Of a stretch of 64,000 nt of DNA, positions 45,356 through 54,042 are shown piece after piece. Within the stretch, counting starts at the first letter, position 1; each line of letters begins with the position of its first letter. This stretch comes from Eubacteriales bacterium (GTDB taxonomy: Bacteria > Bacillota > Clostridia > Lachnospirales > Lachnospiraceae), in NCBI GenBank assembly GCA_030536995.1, contig JAUNOY010000001.1:223274-287273 (forward strand), read 5' to 3'. Made by a program: the position numbers and the translations under genes. A model generated the notes under the pieces. The model was not told where the DNA came from and made no database searches. It saw only the letters and a list, made by a program, of their open reading frames with translations.

Positions 45356-45568
45356 GGAACAACGCTGTTTTATTTGAGAAGTTACAATATCAAAGATAAT
45401 CGTTCCATCTACAAGAACCGTTTTTTCATAGCTAATGTCTTTTCCTGCAAATTTATTCTTAATATACTCCTCCGGATCCTCAAGCTCCAGTTCTTCCACA
45501 AACACATCCCTCATCTGATTTCTCGGACATTTGTTAAAAATTTCCCAGATTACTTCGTATTCCTTCAT
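45341..45568 (-). CDS. small conserved-looking protein of unknown function
   Basis: Seventy-five-residue acidic protein, starting MKEYEVIWEIFNKCPRNQMR and containing VEELELEDPEEYIKNK. A good AGGGAAAT-type site precedes the ATG at 45568. I recognise no named domain. The sequence has normal codon use and a two-cysteine, mixed alpha/beta composition. It is followed by the csoR-mrp unit but the promoter of that unit lies in its 3' end, so it is probably separate. Function unknown. Confidence 0.7.
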   Translation of the reverse strand: MKEYEVIWEIFNKCPRNQMRDVFVEELELEDPEEYIKNKFAGKDISYEKTVLVDGTIIFDIVTSQIKQRCSFTEI

Positions 45569-45637
45569 TTCCCTTCTCCTTTTCTTTTTGTCCTTTTGCC
45601 CTATTATATATTATTTTCGATTTTTTTGTCAAAAAAT

Positions 45638-45668
45638 AATTGCACTCCGGGCAATTATAGCTTATAGT
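45638..45668 (+). promoter_or_regulatory. predicted xpt promoter with dyad over the -35
   Basis: TTGCAC (45640-45645) and TATAGT (45663-45668) with a 17-base spacer. The inverted repeat AATTGC-ACTCCGG-GCAATT (45638-45656) covers the -35 and half the spacer. A purine riboswitch core is not present here. Confidence 0.6.
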
Positions 45669-45718
45669 AGATATAATATCCAAAACCATAAACATACATA
45701 GCCAAAGGAGAGCGAACC

Positions 45719-46291
45719 ATGAAACTTTTAAAAGACCGTATTCTGAAAGATGGTACGATTAAACCGGGAAATATTTTAAAAGTAGACAGTTTTTTGAACC
45801 ACCAGATGGACATAGCGCTCATCAATGAAATCGGTAAAGAATTTAAAGCCCGTTTTTCTGACTGTCCAATTACCAAGATTCTTACTATTGAAGCATCCGG
45901 TATCGGTATTGCATGTATCGTTGCACAATATTTTAATGTCCCTGTTATATTTGCAAAAAAAACACAGAGCCTTAATCTTGACGGCGAAGTCTATACCAGT
46001 AAAGTAGAATCCTTTACTCATAAGAAAGTTTACGATGTCATCCTTTCCAAGAAATTCCTTGGTCCGGACGATCATGTACTTCTCATTGACGACTTTCTCG
46101 CAAACGGCTGTGCCCTTCTCGGTCTGATTGAAATCGTAAAAGAATCCGGCGCAACCTTAGAAGGCGCAGGTATCTGTATCGAAAAAGGCTTCCAGCAGGG
46201 CGGCCAGATTATCCGCGATATGGGTGTCAGACTGGAATCTCTTGCAATTGTAGATTCCATGACCGATGACTCCCTCACATTCAGAGAATAA
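45719..46291 (+). CDS. xpt: xanthine phosphoribosyltransferase
   Basis: Purine salvage enzyme of 190 residues that makes XMP from xanthine and PRPP. It starts MKLLKDRILKDGTIKPGNIL, typical of Xpt, and has the PRPP-binding motif VLLIDDFLANGCAL near residue 123. EASGIGIACIVAQYFN is also diagnostic. AAAGGAGAG precedes the ATG. It is monocistronic, with a terminator after it, and no purine permease follows as it does in B. subtilis. Confidence 0.95.
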   Translation: MKLLKDRILKDGTIKPGNILKVDSFLNHQMDIALINEIGKEFKARFSDCPITKILTIEASGIGIACIVAQYFNVPVIFAKKTQSLNLDGEVYTSKVESFTHKKVYDVILSKKFLGPDDHVLLIDDFLANGCALLGLIEIVKESGATLEGAGICIEKGFQQGGQIIRDMGVRLESLAIVDSMTDDSLTFRE

Positions 46292-46304
46292 CGGAAAAGA
46301 AAAA

Positions 46305-46332
46305 TGACAGGAGAATTTTTATTCCCCTGTCA
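46305..46332 (+). terminator. terminator after xpt
   Basis: Twelve-bp stem TGACAGGAGAAT/ATTCCCCTGTCA with one mismatch and a 4-base loop, followed by CTTTTTT on the plus strand. It lies between the convergent xpt and lipoprotein genes and may serve both. Confidence 0.88.
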
Positions 46333-46345
46333 CTTTTTTCTCCTT

Positions 46346-47632
46346 TTATGCCTTTGATACAGGAACAGCCGTGCCTTCCGGTTCCGGCGTCGGAGTTGCA
46401 GCTAATGTTTCTGAAGGTGATGGCGTAACAGAGGAATATGGCTTTGCGTCTTCCTCCGGCATAATCTCTTCCTCCGTATAAGTTCCATTATCTACCATAA
46501 TCTGATAATTATCTCCATCAATTACTTCTGCCTCACAAGTATATGCTCCTATAATCTTTTTTCCGTTATCATACTGTGAATAGTTATCCACCTGAGCCTT
46601 ATCGCCTGTAAGATATCCATCCACCATTTTCACACAAACATCCGCCAGCTCACTTCTGTCCTGGAAAAGTGTAAATCCTATTTTACCTTCCGCAATCGCT
46701 TTTATTGCCTCTGCCTCACTTCCAAAACCTGTGATCAGCGGCAGATTTCCATTTTCTGCATTAATATCCCTGGATTCAAGAAGTTCCGATACGGTATATG
46801 TATATTTGTCAGAAGCAGTACAGATAATATCCGGTGTTCCCTCTGTCGCATAAAATTCATCCATAATACTCTGAAGCTTGCTTTTCGCCGCAACTTCGCT
46901 TCCCCTCATTACACTGGTATCATCAAACGTCATCTTGCCCGATTTACATACAAGAGTTCCATCATCCAGATATTCCTGCAATACCTCAAGGATTCCATTG
47001 TAGAAAAACAATTCTCTTACATCCTCAGGTGTTCCCATCAGAAACTCAATCGTATAGGAAAGCTTTTCTTCTCTGGCTGCCTCTAAATCTTTCAGCTTCA
47101 CGATCGTTTCACCGACCAGTCTGCCTTCTGCTCTGGTGTCAAAGGCTGCATAATACTTTACAAGCTCCGTATTCATAACCAGCTTATCATACGAAAATAC
47201 CGGAATCTCTTTCTCCTGCGCCTCCGCAAAAGCTTCGGAAAGCCCATAGGCATCCACAGGATTCACTACAATAGCTGCTGCCTCAGATTCCACAAGTGTC
47301 TGTATCTGCTGTATCTGCGTTTCCGTATCATTTCCGGCAGTCAGAATCTCCGCTTCATACCCTGCCTCCTCGAACTTCTGCGACAGATATTCCTCATCTT
47401 TTGTTCCTTCCTCAGGAAGAAGGATTCCAACCTTTACGGCTTCTTCCGGTTCAGTCTCTTCCTCTGTCTCTGCCTCTTCTGTTTCGGTTTCTTTTTCTTC
47501 GCTTTCGGAGCTTTTTCCCTCTTTTTCGATTTCTTCACTTTCTTTTACTGCCTCTGCAGCTTTATTCGGGCCACAGGCAGAAAGAAATACTGCCAAAGTG
47601 CCCACAAGTAAAAGAGCTCTTTTATTTCTCAT
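46346..47632 (-). CDS. sugar-binding-type lipoprotein, coupled to murT-gatD
   Basis: Exported lipoprotein of 428 residues. The signal peptide has lipobox LSAC with the modified cysteine at residue 20. A Glu/Thr-rich linker (about 24-66) leads to a periplasmic-binding-protein type 1 fold (about 67-395) with VKVGILLPEEGTKDE, AAIVVNPVDAYGLSEAF and PLITGFGSEAEAIKAIAEG in part, resembling ribose/xylose-binding proteins. A Pro/Thr linker with TPTPEPE ends the protein. No ABC transporter genes are adjacent. Its ATG overlaps the gatD stop (ATGA) and its ribosome-binding site lies in the gatD 3' codons. This ties it to the cell-wall operon; its ligand is unknown. Confidence 0.85.
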   Translation of the reverse strand: MRNKRALLLVGTLAVFLSACGPNKAAEAVKESEEIEKEGKSSESEEKETETEEAETEEETEPEEAVKVGILLPEEGTKDEEYLSQKFEEAGYEAEILTAGNDTETQIQQIQTLVESEAAAIVVNPVDAYGLSEAFAEAQEKEIPVFSYDKLVMNTELVKYYAAFDTRAEGRLVGETIVKLKDLEAAREEKLSYTIEFLMGTPEDVRELFFYNGILEVLQEYLDDGTLVCKSGKMTFDDTSVMRGSEVAAKSKLQSIMDEFYATEGTPDIICTASDKYTYTVSELLESRDINAENGNLPLITGFGSEAEAIKAIAEGKIGFTLFQDRSELADVCVKMVDGYLTGDKAQVDNYSQYDNGKKIIGAYTCEAEVIDGDNYQIMVDNGTYTEEEIMPEEDAKPYSSVTPSPSETLAATPTPEPEGTAVPVSKA

Positions 47633-48360
47633 AATGCGCCTCCTGCAAATCTGTTATATATATATGCGTTTGCTTCCTTCTCCTGACTGTCGTCGAGAGG
47701 TGTAAGTTCCACTTTTTCTCCATATTTGCGCTCCAGCGCCCGGCTGATCAACCAGTCTGCAAGTTGTGGGTTCTTGGGAAGAAGCGGACCGTGAAGATAA
47801 GTTCCAATTACATTTTTATAAACAATTCCCTCTTCTTTAGACTGTCCGTTATTTCCTTCTCCGTAAAGTACCTTTCCAAGAGGCTTATTTCCTCTTATGT
47901 CAGTCCTTCCGCCGTGATTCTCAAACCCTACAACAGGCATGTCGAAAAGCTCACTTTTCAGCACGATATTGCTGATAAGGCGCCCTTCTCCCTGTTCTGT
48001 ACACATATCTACCAGTTCCAGTCCCGGAATCATTCCCTTCTCTGTTTTATAGTATTCTCCGAGAAGCTGATATCCTCCGCAGATAGCAATCACAACACCG
48101 TTATCTTCCACATAACCTTTAAACTCTCCGCGTATCTGACGAAGCTTTTCGCATACCAGCATCTGCTCTCTGTCGGAACCTCCGCCCAAAAGCACAATAT
48201 CCAATCCATTAAAGCTTATTTTATCATCCAGTTCAAATGTTTTTACCTCAGCCTCAATTCCTCTCCACTGACATCTTTTCACAAGACACTGGATGTTTCC
48301 CCTGTCTCCGTAAAGATTTAAAAGATCCGGATATAAATGTCCTATTGTCACTTTCATCAT
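47629..48360 (-). CDS. gatD: lipid II isoglutaminyl synthase glutaminase subunit GatD
   Basis: Class I-like (CobB/CobQ type) glutamine amidotransferase of 243 residues. The nucleophilic cysteine is in AICGGYQLLG near residue 94 and the catalytic histidine in TYLHGPLL near residue 190. It releases ammonia for MurT to amidate the D-glutamate of lipid II. It overlaps murT (ATGA) and the lipoprotein gene (ATGA), so all are coupled. Confidence 0.95.
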   Translation of the reverse strand: MMKVTIGHLYPDLLNLYGDRGNIQCLVKRCQWRGIEAEVKTFELDDKISFNGLDIVLLGGGSDREQMLVCEKLRQIRGEFKGYVEDNGVVIAICGGYQLLGEYYKTEKGMIPGLELVDMCTEQGEGRLISNIVLKSELFDMPVVGFENHGGRTDIRGNKPLGKVLYGEGNNGQSKEEGIVYKNVIGTYLHGPLLPKNPQLADWLISRALERKYGEKVELTPLDDSQEKEANAYIYNRFAGGAL

Positions 48361-49691
48361 TTCTCACCCTCCAGTTTCTTCAGAATATTTCTGGTACTGA
48401 ACAAGGCCGTATAATTAACAAGCAGATAAAGATTTCCCGTACCGTTCTCTATTCTGTTTCTGATCGCCCTTTCCACATCACTTTCCAGTTCTGACGGAAT
48501 ATCTACATACTTCAGACGCAGGCGCATATCCTGACAGCGAATTCCGCTTACTGTAATCGAACGAATGCTCTCATCCTTAAACAAATCAAAGTCTACGTCC
48601 CAGAGCCAGGAAATATCAATTCCATCCTGTGCATTATCGTTGATGGCAATAATAATATCCTTTGGCGCTTTATCCTGCATCACTGCAGAAATATTCTGGT
48701 TAAAACCAGCCGGATTCTTAGCAAGATTCAAAGTGATTCCTGTTCCTTTGATGCGGAACTGCTCCATACGACCATTCTCGGGATTAAACTTTCGAAGCAT
48801 CTCATTAAAATGTTCTGCTTTTAGCCCTGCTGTGCGCACTCCCGCGTAAGCTGCCAGAATATTATATACATTATAAAATCCTTTATAATTTGCCACAATA
48901 TGGGTGTCTTCCACTGTAAACACAAGCTGGTCTCCAACCTTTACATCCTCTGCATCAAAAGCAATTTCAGGACGTTTAAATCCACATTTCGGACAATAAT
49001 AATCTCCAAGCTGGCTGTAATGATAGAAATTATATTCCAGGCGTTTCCCGCAACATTTACAGAAGCGCCCCTCTCTAATTTCACTTGCCGCATTTTCCAT
49101 GACCTGCCCGCTGATTCCATAAGTTGTAAAATCATTTCCGCTGTCCATGGCAATATACGCACTTAGAGCATCATCTCCATTTACAATAATCTTCATATCC
49201 GGAACCTTACGCATCATTTCTTCCAGAATATTCATGGTAATATCAATTTCTCCATAACGGTCCAGCTGGTCGCGGAACAGATTCGTAAGAATCATATAAT
49301 CCGGCTTGATTGCAGGGAAAATGTATCTTGTGGACGCTTCGTCCGCCTCAATGCAGGCATAATCTGCATCAAGTTTTCCATTCCATTTTGCCCCCAGAAC
49401 AAATGCGGAAACCACACCGTTAAGCATATTGGAACCTGTATGATTACAGATCACCTTTTTTCCTTCTGCTTCCAGAGCCGCACAGAGCATATTATTCGTA
49501 GTTGTCTTTCCATTTGTTCCACATACGGCAAAGATATGTTCCCTTACCTGTCCTGCTAACTGTTCCAGAATATCCGGACAGATTTTCAGTGCAATCTTTC
49601 CCGCCCAGGTAACGCCCTGGCGTCCCATCTTTTTGCATATATACCCAACAATTTTTGCTGTGCTTACAGCAAGCATTCTTCTTATCTTCAT
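48357..49691 (-). CDS. murT: lipid II isoglutaminyl synthase Mur-ligase subunit MurT
   Basis: Mur-ligase-like ATPase of 444 residues. The ATP motif is VCGTNGKTTTNNML near residue 55. A four-cysteine zinc ribbon is inserted at about 205-235 (CKCCGKR then YYCPKCG), as in S. aureus MurT, and the C-terminal DUF1727 domain follows. With GatD it amidates D-Glu in the stem peptide. It begins 14 bases after gdpD. Confidence 0.95.
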   Translation of the reverse strand: MKIRRMLAVSTAKIVGYICKKMGRQGVTWAGKIALKICPDILEQLAGQVREHIFAVCGTNGKTTTNNMLCAALEAEGKKVICNHTGSNMLNGVVSAFVLGAKWNGKLDADYACIEADEASTRYIFPAIKPDYMILTNLFRDQLDRYGEIDITMNILEEMMRKVPDMKIIVNGDDALSAYIAMDSGNDFTTYGISGQVMENAASEIREGRFCKCCGKRLEYNFYHYSQLGDYYCPKCGFKRPEIAFDAEDVKVGDQLVFTVEDTHIVANYKGFYNVYNILAAYAGVRTAGLKAEHFNEMLRKFNPENGRMEQFRIKGTGITLNLAKNPAGFNQNISAVMQDKAPKDIIIAINDNAQDGIDISWLWDVDFDLFKDESIRSITVSGIRCQDMRLRLKYVDIPSELESDVERAIRNRIENGTGNLYLLVNYTALFSTRNILKKLEGEK

Positions 49692-49705
49692 TCTTTATTT
49701 TCCTT

Positions 49706-50638
49706 TTATGTCTCCAAATCTTTGTCCAACAGGATATCTGAACAGATTCCTGCTACACCGTTCCTCATAAATTTTTTTGCTTCTGATTCTTCATTTACTG
49801 TGTAAACATATACCATAAGTCCATGTTTTTCAAATATCTCCTGTATTTCCTCTGTCCAGTACTTACTGTATACTGTAACTGCCGGAATTTTCTTTTCTTT
49901 GCAAAAAGCCGCAATTTCTTTTATTTTCTCCAAAGGATACTCCTGCCACAGCGAATAAATATAGGATGGAAAATCATATATCAGCGCAGTTCCCGAAAAC
50001 ATTGCCTGATTGTAAATTTCCGGTATCAGTTGTTCGAGCACTTTTTCTGCTCCCGCATTCTGCGCAATCTTTACATATTCGCTGTAGTCATCAAGGGTTC
50101 TCCTGTAATTCCGTATAGAATATTGTTTGGAATCAAGAAGTACAAATGCATCCGGATAATCCTTCAAAAGTACAAGGAGGTCCTCCAAGCTCATAGGTGT
50201 ATATTTCCCATAAATCGGTCTTTCCAAAAATTCTTCCGCAGTAAGAATCATCTTTTCTTCCCCCTGCCATTGCCCTAACGATTTATTCCAGTTATGACGA
50301 CAAACCCAGACACCGTCCGAGGTTTTGGTCAAATCCACTTCGAAAAGACGTACACCTTTTTTATAGCTGCTAATAAAACTCTCTCTTGAATTCAGATAAC
50401 TTTTGCCGTCAAGTCCTCCCAGTGCATGAGCAATTACTTTGTAGTTATTCCATGAAAAATCCGGTGTTGTTGTCTGCACTGTCTTCTGTATCCTGTTATT
50501 TTTACGCGCAGCTTTCTTTTGCTGTATCGAAAGTCTGCTTCCTCCAACGATTATTAACGATATAATAAGAATCTCTGTCAAAAGCAGAATATTGCGAAGA
50601 ACACGCCTTCGACTCCGGCAGGTGCGTTTTTCACTCAA
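49706..50638 (-). CDS. membrane-anchored glycerophosphodiester phosphodiesterase-like protein
   Basis: Protein of 310 residues with an N-terminal membrane anchor (about 14-31) and a GDPD TIM barrel: AHALGGLDGKSYLNS near residue 72, LFEVDLTKTSDGVWVCRHN in part (EVDLTKTSDG), and VYVYTVNEESEAKKFM near the end. The catalytic HAxxG...N/E pattern is present. The start is a TTG at 50638 behind AAAGGTGA, an unusual start; no better in-frame ATG or GTG is placed. It leads the four-gene unit with murT-gatD-lipoprotein. The substrate may be glycerophosphodiesters or teichoic acid; unproven. Confidence 0.85.
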   Translation of the reverse strand: MSEKRTCRSRRRVLRNILLLTEILIISLIIVGGSRLSIQQKKAARKNNRIQKTVQTTTPDFSWNNYKVIAHALGGLDGKSYLNSRESFISSYKKGVRLFEVDLTKTSDGVWVCRHNWNKSLGQWQGEEKMILTAEEFLERPIYGKYTPMSLEDLLVLLKDYPDAFVLLDSKQYSIRNYRRTLDDYSEYVKIAQNAGAEKVLEQLIPEIYNQAMFSGTALIYDFPSYIYSLWQEYPLEKIKEIAAFCKEKKIPAVTVYSKYWTEEIQEIFEKHGLMVYVYTVNEESEAKKFMRNGVAGICSDILLDKDLET

Positions 50639-50773
50639 TTTTCACCTTTGTATCTTTCCTTTCTACCCATTATATATAAGCATATTATATATCTTTATTC
50701 TCATTTTTTGTACATTACGATTTTACGCTAAATGACAGCAATAATCAAGGTTTTAATAGGATAACCACAAAAA

Positions 50774-50811
50774 AGCTGTGTACAGACAAAATAATCTGTC
50801 TGCACACAGCT
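50774..50811 (-). terminator. terminator at the end of the ribosomal protein operon
   Basis: Fifteen-bp stem AGCTGTGTGCAGACA/TGTCTGTACACAGCT with one G-U pair and a following T-run on the minus strand, 30 bases downstream of rplQ. Confidence 0.92.
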
Positions 50812-50841
50812 CTGATTCTTTGCAGAATTATTAATCAAAAA

Positions 50842-51378
50842 TTATACTAACTCGATTAATACTTCCATTGCGCCGTCACCTTTACGCTGACCAATCTTTA
50901 CGATTCTTGTGTAACCACCGTTACGTCCAACGTATTTCGGAGCAACTTCTTCGAACATTTTCTTAACCATGTCAACTTCTTTTGTGTTTTTCTTTCTGCC
51001 TGCACCCTTAGCCGGAACCTCAGTTACAGGATAGAAAACTTTCATCATCTGACGACGAGCATGAAGTCTGGAAGGAGCATCTTTTGTGATTTCTTTCTGT
51101 ACTTCATCGTATACAGTTTTCTTCTTTCCATCAACAACTTCTTTCACTCTCTTGCCTTCAGCATCTTTACGAGCAACTTTAGCAGTTACTGTAACTGTCT
51201 CGAAGTTGTCTTTCTCGCGAACTGCCATAGCGATAAGGCCTTCAGCGATTTTACGGATTTCTTTTGCTTTTGCTTCTGTAGTAACGATTTTTCCGTTGTA
51301 TAACAGATTAGTTACCTGGTTTCTGAGTAATGCTTTTCTCTGGGAAGCTGTTCTGCTTAATTTTCTATATTTTGCCAT
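50842..51378 (-). CDS. rplQ: 50S ribosomal protein L17, long form
   Basis: Ribosomal protein bL17 of 178 residues, longer than the 127-residue E. coli form. The N-terminal core AKYRKLSRTASQRKALLRN and the C-terminal GGYTRIVKIGQRKGD are standard. The extra length is a charged internal segment at about 72-150 (with GKRVKEVVDGKKK). ATG 51378 follows GGAGGATAAAATA. Last gene of the operon, followed by a strong terminator. Confidence 0.97.
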   Translation of the reverse strand: MAKYRKLSRTASQRKALLRNQVTNLLYNGKIVTTEAKAKEIRKIAEGLIAMAVREKDNFETVTVTAKVARKDAEGKRVKEVVDGKKKTVYDEVQKEITKDAPSRLHARRQMMKVFYPVTEVPAKGAGRKKNTKEVDMVKKMFEEVAPKYVGRNGGYTRIVKIGQRKGDGAMEVLIELV

Positions 51379-51493
51379 TATTTTATCCTCCATCTGTGGG
51401 ACAGTGAAACACGCTTGTTCGGTCTTACTGCATCACTGCTTTGGCACCCCACTGTAATTTATATGCGCTGGAAATCTCCTGCTCTGTGGCAGA

Positions 51494-52453
51494 TTATTCC
51501 TCAGTTGGCTGAAGCTGTAAGCCCAGCTCTTTCAGTTTCGCAAGTACCTCTTCTAATGACTTGCGACCAAGGTTACGAACCTTCATCATATCATCAGAAG
51601 TCTTGTTGCATAATTCTTCAACTGTATTAATACCAGCTCTCTTTAAGCAGTTGTAGGAACGAACAGATAATTCAAGCTCATCAATGCTCATTTCCAGAAC
51701 TTTTTCTTTCTCATTGTCTTCTTTCTCAATCATAACCTCAGCGGTCTTTGCGTTCTCGGAAAGGTCAATGAAAAGGCTTAAATGCTCGCTTAACACTTTT
51801 GCTGCAAGGCTGACTGCCTCATCCGGATCCAGTGTACCGTTTGTGTACACATCCAGTGTCAGTTTATCGTAGTCAGTTACCTGACCAACACGTGTATTCT
51901 CAACAACCATGTTGACTCTGTCTACTGGTGTATAGATTGCATCTACTGCAAGAACACCGATAGGCATATCGTCTGATTTGCCTTTATCTGCACTGATATA
52001 TCCGCGTCCTTTGGTAATGGTAAGCTCCATTGCAAGTCTGCAGTCTTTTCCTCCATTCAGGGTTGCAATAACCTGATCTGGATTCATGATCTCGATATCC
52101 TGATCAGCCTGGATGTCGGCAGCAGTAACAACACCTTTGCCTTCACACTCAATGTATGCAGTCTTCGGCTCATTGTCAGAGCTGTAATTCTTGATTGCAA
52201 GACTCTTCAGATTCATGATGATCTCGCTGACATCTTCCTTTACCCCTGGGATGGAGCTGAATTCATGAAGTACACCGTCGATCTTTACCTGGCTAACAGC
52301 TGCTCCCGGCAGGGATGACAGCATAATTCTTCTGAGAGAATTGCCAAGTGTAGTACCATATCCTCTTTCCAGAGGTTCTACTACGAATCTGCCAAATTTT
52401 TTGTCTTCGGATATTTCGGTAATTTCGATTTTTGGTTTATTAAAATCAAACAC
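51494..52453 (-). CDS. rpoA: RNA polymerase alpha subunit
   Basis: RNA polymerase alpha subunit of 319 residues with N-terminal assembly domain ([18 protein letters not shown]) and C-terminal DNA-contact domain ([20 protein letters not shown] in part). The start is GTG at 52453, because it encodes the family N-terminus [10 protein letters not shown] and follows GGAGGGA at eight bases. The in-frame extension to 52543 covers the untranslated leader. Confidence 0.98.
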   Translation of the reverse strand: MFDFNKPKIEITEISEDKKFGRFVVEPLERGYGTTLGNSLRRIMLSSLPGAAVSQVKIDGVLHEFSSIPGVKEDVSEIIMNLKSLAIKNYSSDNEPKTAYIECEGKGVVTAADIQADQDIEIMNPDQVIATLNGGKDCRLAMELTITKGRGYISADKGKSDDMPIGVLAVDAIYTPVDRVNMVVENTRVGQVTDYDKLTLDVYTNGTLDPDEAVSLAAKVLSEHLSLFIDLSENAKTAEVMIEKEDNEKEKVLEMSIDELELSVRSYNCLKRAGINTVEELCNKTSDDMMKVRNLGRKSLEEVLAKLKELGLQLQPTEE

Positions 52454-52526
52454 TATTTTGTTCCCTCCTTCTGGGTTAATGAAAGTTTGAGGGTATATAT
52501 TGTAACGAAACGTTACGTTTCTAAAT

Positions 52527-52560
52527 TTACTTAAAGGGTTCAAAAAGAACCCTTAAGTAA
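52527..52560 (-). other. strong hairpin in the rpsD-rpoA intergenic leader
   Basis: Arms TTACTTAAAGGGTTC and GAACCCTTAAGTAA pair over 14 bases with one bulge and a 5-base loop. A second hairpin AAGCAC-TTCT-GTGCTT lies at 52581-52596, followed by T residues on the minus strand. The 158-base spacer is long for this operon, so it may be a regulatory or processing element. Confidence 0.65.
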
Positions 52561-52611
52561 TTATAGATTACTGTCCGAAAAGCACTTCTGTGCTTAAAAT
52601 AAACAGTATGA

Positions 52612-53205
52612 TTATTTAGAATACAGCTCGACGATAAGCATCTCGTCAACCGGAACATCGATTGCTTCTCTGTTCGGAAGTTCTTTCACTGTACCTTTTA
52701 AGTTCTCCTGATCAGACTCAAGCCATTCCGGAACAAGTCTTCCACCAGTTACTTCAAGGATTCCTTTGTATCTTTCGGATCCTTTTGCTTTTTCTTTAAT
52801 CTCGATTACATCGCCGGCTTTTACAAGGTAAGACGGAATGTTTACACATTTGCCGTTTACAAGGATGTGTTTGTGGTCAACGATCTGACGAGCTTCTTTT
52901 CTTGTTCTAGCAAATCCAAGACGGAATACTACGTTGTCAAGTCTGGACTCAAGCATAACCATAAGGTTTTCACCTGTCTGGCCCGGCATTCTGTCCGCTT
53001 TTTTGTAGTAGTTACGGAAAGGTTTCTCAAGAACTCCGTAGATGAATTTTGCTTTCTGTTTTTCTCTTAACTGTAAACCATACTCAGACATTTTACGGTT
53101 TGCACGTTTTAACTGTCTTGTGGATTTTTTATCAATTCCTAAATAAATTGGATCCAGAGCGAGGGATCTGCATCTTTTCAGAACAGGTACTCTATTTACT
53201 GCCAT
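52612..53205 (-). CDS. rpsD: 30S ribosomal protein S4
   Basis: Ribosomal protein uS4 of 197 residues. The S4 RNA-binding domain is visible as [26 protein letters not shown] in part, near residue 83. In B. subtilis S4 regulates its own synthesis; whether it acts on this operon's leader is unknown. Good AGGAGG upstream. Confidence 0.97.
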   Translation of the reverse strand: MAVNRVPVLKRCRSLALDPIYLGIDKKSTRQLKRANRKMSEYGLQLREKQKAKFIYGVLEKPFRNYYKKADRMPGQTGENLMVMLESRLDNVVFRLGFARTRKEARQIVDHKHILVNGKCVNIPSYLVKAGDVIEIKEKAKGSERYKGILEVTGGRLVPEWLESDQENLKGTVKELPNREAIDVPVDEMLIVELYSK

Positions 53206-53223
53206 TGTTCAACAACCTCCTAA

Positions 53224-53619
53224 TTAGACTCTTCTGCGTTTTGGTGGACGGCAACCATTGTGTGGTACCGGTGTTACGTCACGGATGCTTGTTACTTCAA
53301 GACCGCATGCCTGAAGAGCACGGATTGCAGCTTCACGACCAGAACCTGGTCCTTTTACCATAACGTCTACAGTTTTTAAACCATGAATCAGAGCAGCTTT
53401 TGTAGCAGTCTCTGCTGCCATCTGTGCTGCGTAAGGAGTAGATTTCCTTGAACCTCTAAATCCCAGACCGCCTGCACTTGCCCATGAAAGAGCGTTTCCT
53501 TCACTGTCAGTCAGTGTAACAATTGTATTGTTGAAAGAAGACTGAATGTGTGCCTGTCCGTGTTCAACGTTTTTCTTGACACGACGTTTTGCTGTCGTTT
53601 TTTTAGTCACTTTTGCCAT
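53224..53619 (-). CDS. rpsK: 30S ribosomal protein S11
   Basis: Ribosomal protein uS11 of 131 residues, with the typical [19 protein letters not shown] stretch and C-terminal [13 protein letters not shown]. Located between rpsM and rpsD in the alpha operon. Confidence 0.98.
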   Translation of the reverse strand: MAKVTKKTTAKRRVKKNVEHGQAHIQSSFNNTIVTLTDSEGNALSWASAGGLGFRGSRKSTPYAAQMAAETATKAALIHGLKTVDVMVKGPGSGREAAIRALQACGLEVTSIRDVTPVPHNGCRPPKRRRV

Positions 53620-53670
53620 TTTAAAACTAACCTACACTTTCCTATATTTGCTTAGTTAATATATCAACGA

Positions 53671-54042
53671 TTATTTCTTCTTATTTGCTACTGTTCTCTT
53701 AGGACCTTTACGTGTTCTAGCGTTTGTCTTAGTCTTCTGACCACGAACCGGAAGTCCTTTACGATGACGGATACCTCTGTAGCATCCGATTTCCTGCAGT
53801 CTCTTAATGTTAAGAGCGATTTCTCTACGAAGATCACCTTCTACCATCATTGTTTCATCAATAACAGCGCTGATTTTCTTTACATCTTCGTCAGTCAGGT
53901 CTCTAACACGAATGTCAGCGTCAACGCCTGCCTGCTCAAGAATTTTTGTTGCGCTTGGTCTACCAATTCCATAAATGTAGGTAAGACCGATTTCAATACG
54001 TTTTTCTCTTGGTAAGTCTACACCAGCTATACGAGCCATGTA
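53671..54042 (-). CDS. rpsM: 30S ribosomal protein S13
   Basis: Ribosomal protein uS13 of 123 residues starting [20 protein letters not shown] and ending in the basic tail [17 protein letters not shown] 54042 follows GGAGGAAACAG; an extension to 54072 is not supported. It is preceded by an exceptionally long, structured leader. Confidence 0.98.
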   Translation of the reverse strand, partial: YMARIAGVDLPREKRIEIGLTYIYGIGRPSATKILEQAGVDADIRVRDLTDEDVKKISAVIDETMMVEGDLRREIALNIKRLQEIGCYRGIRHRKGLPVRGQKTKTNARTRKGPKRTVANKKK

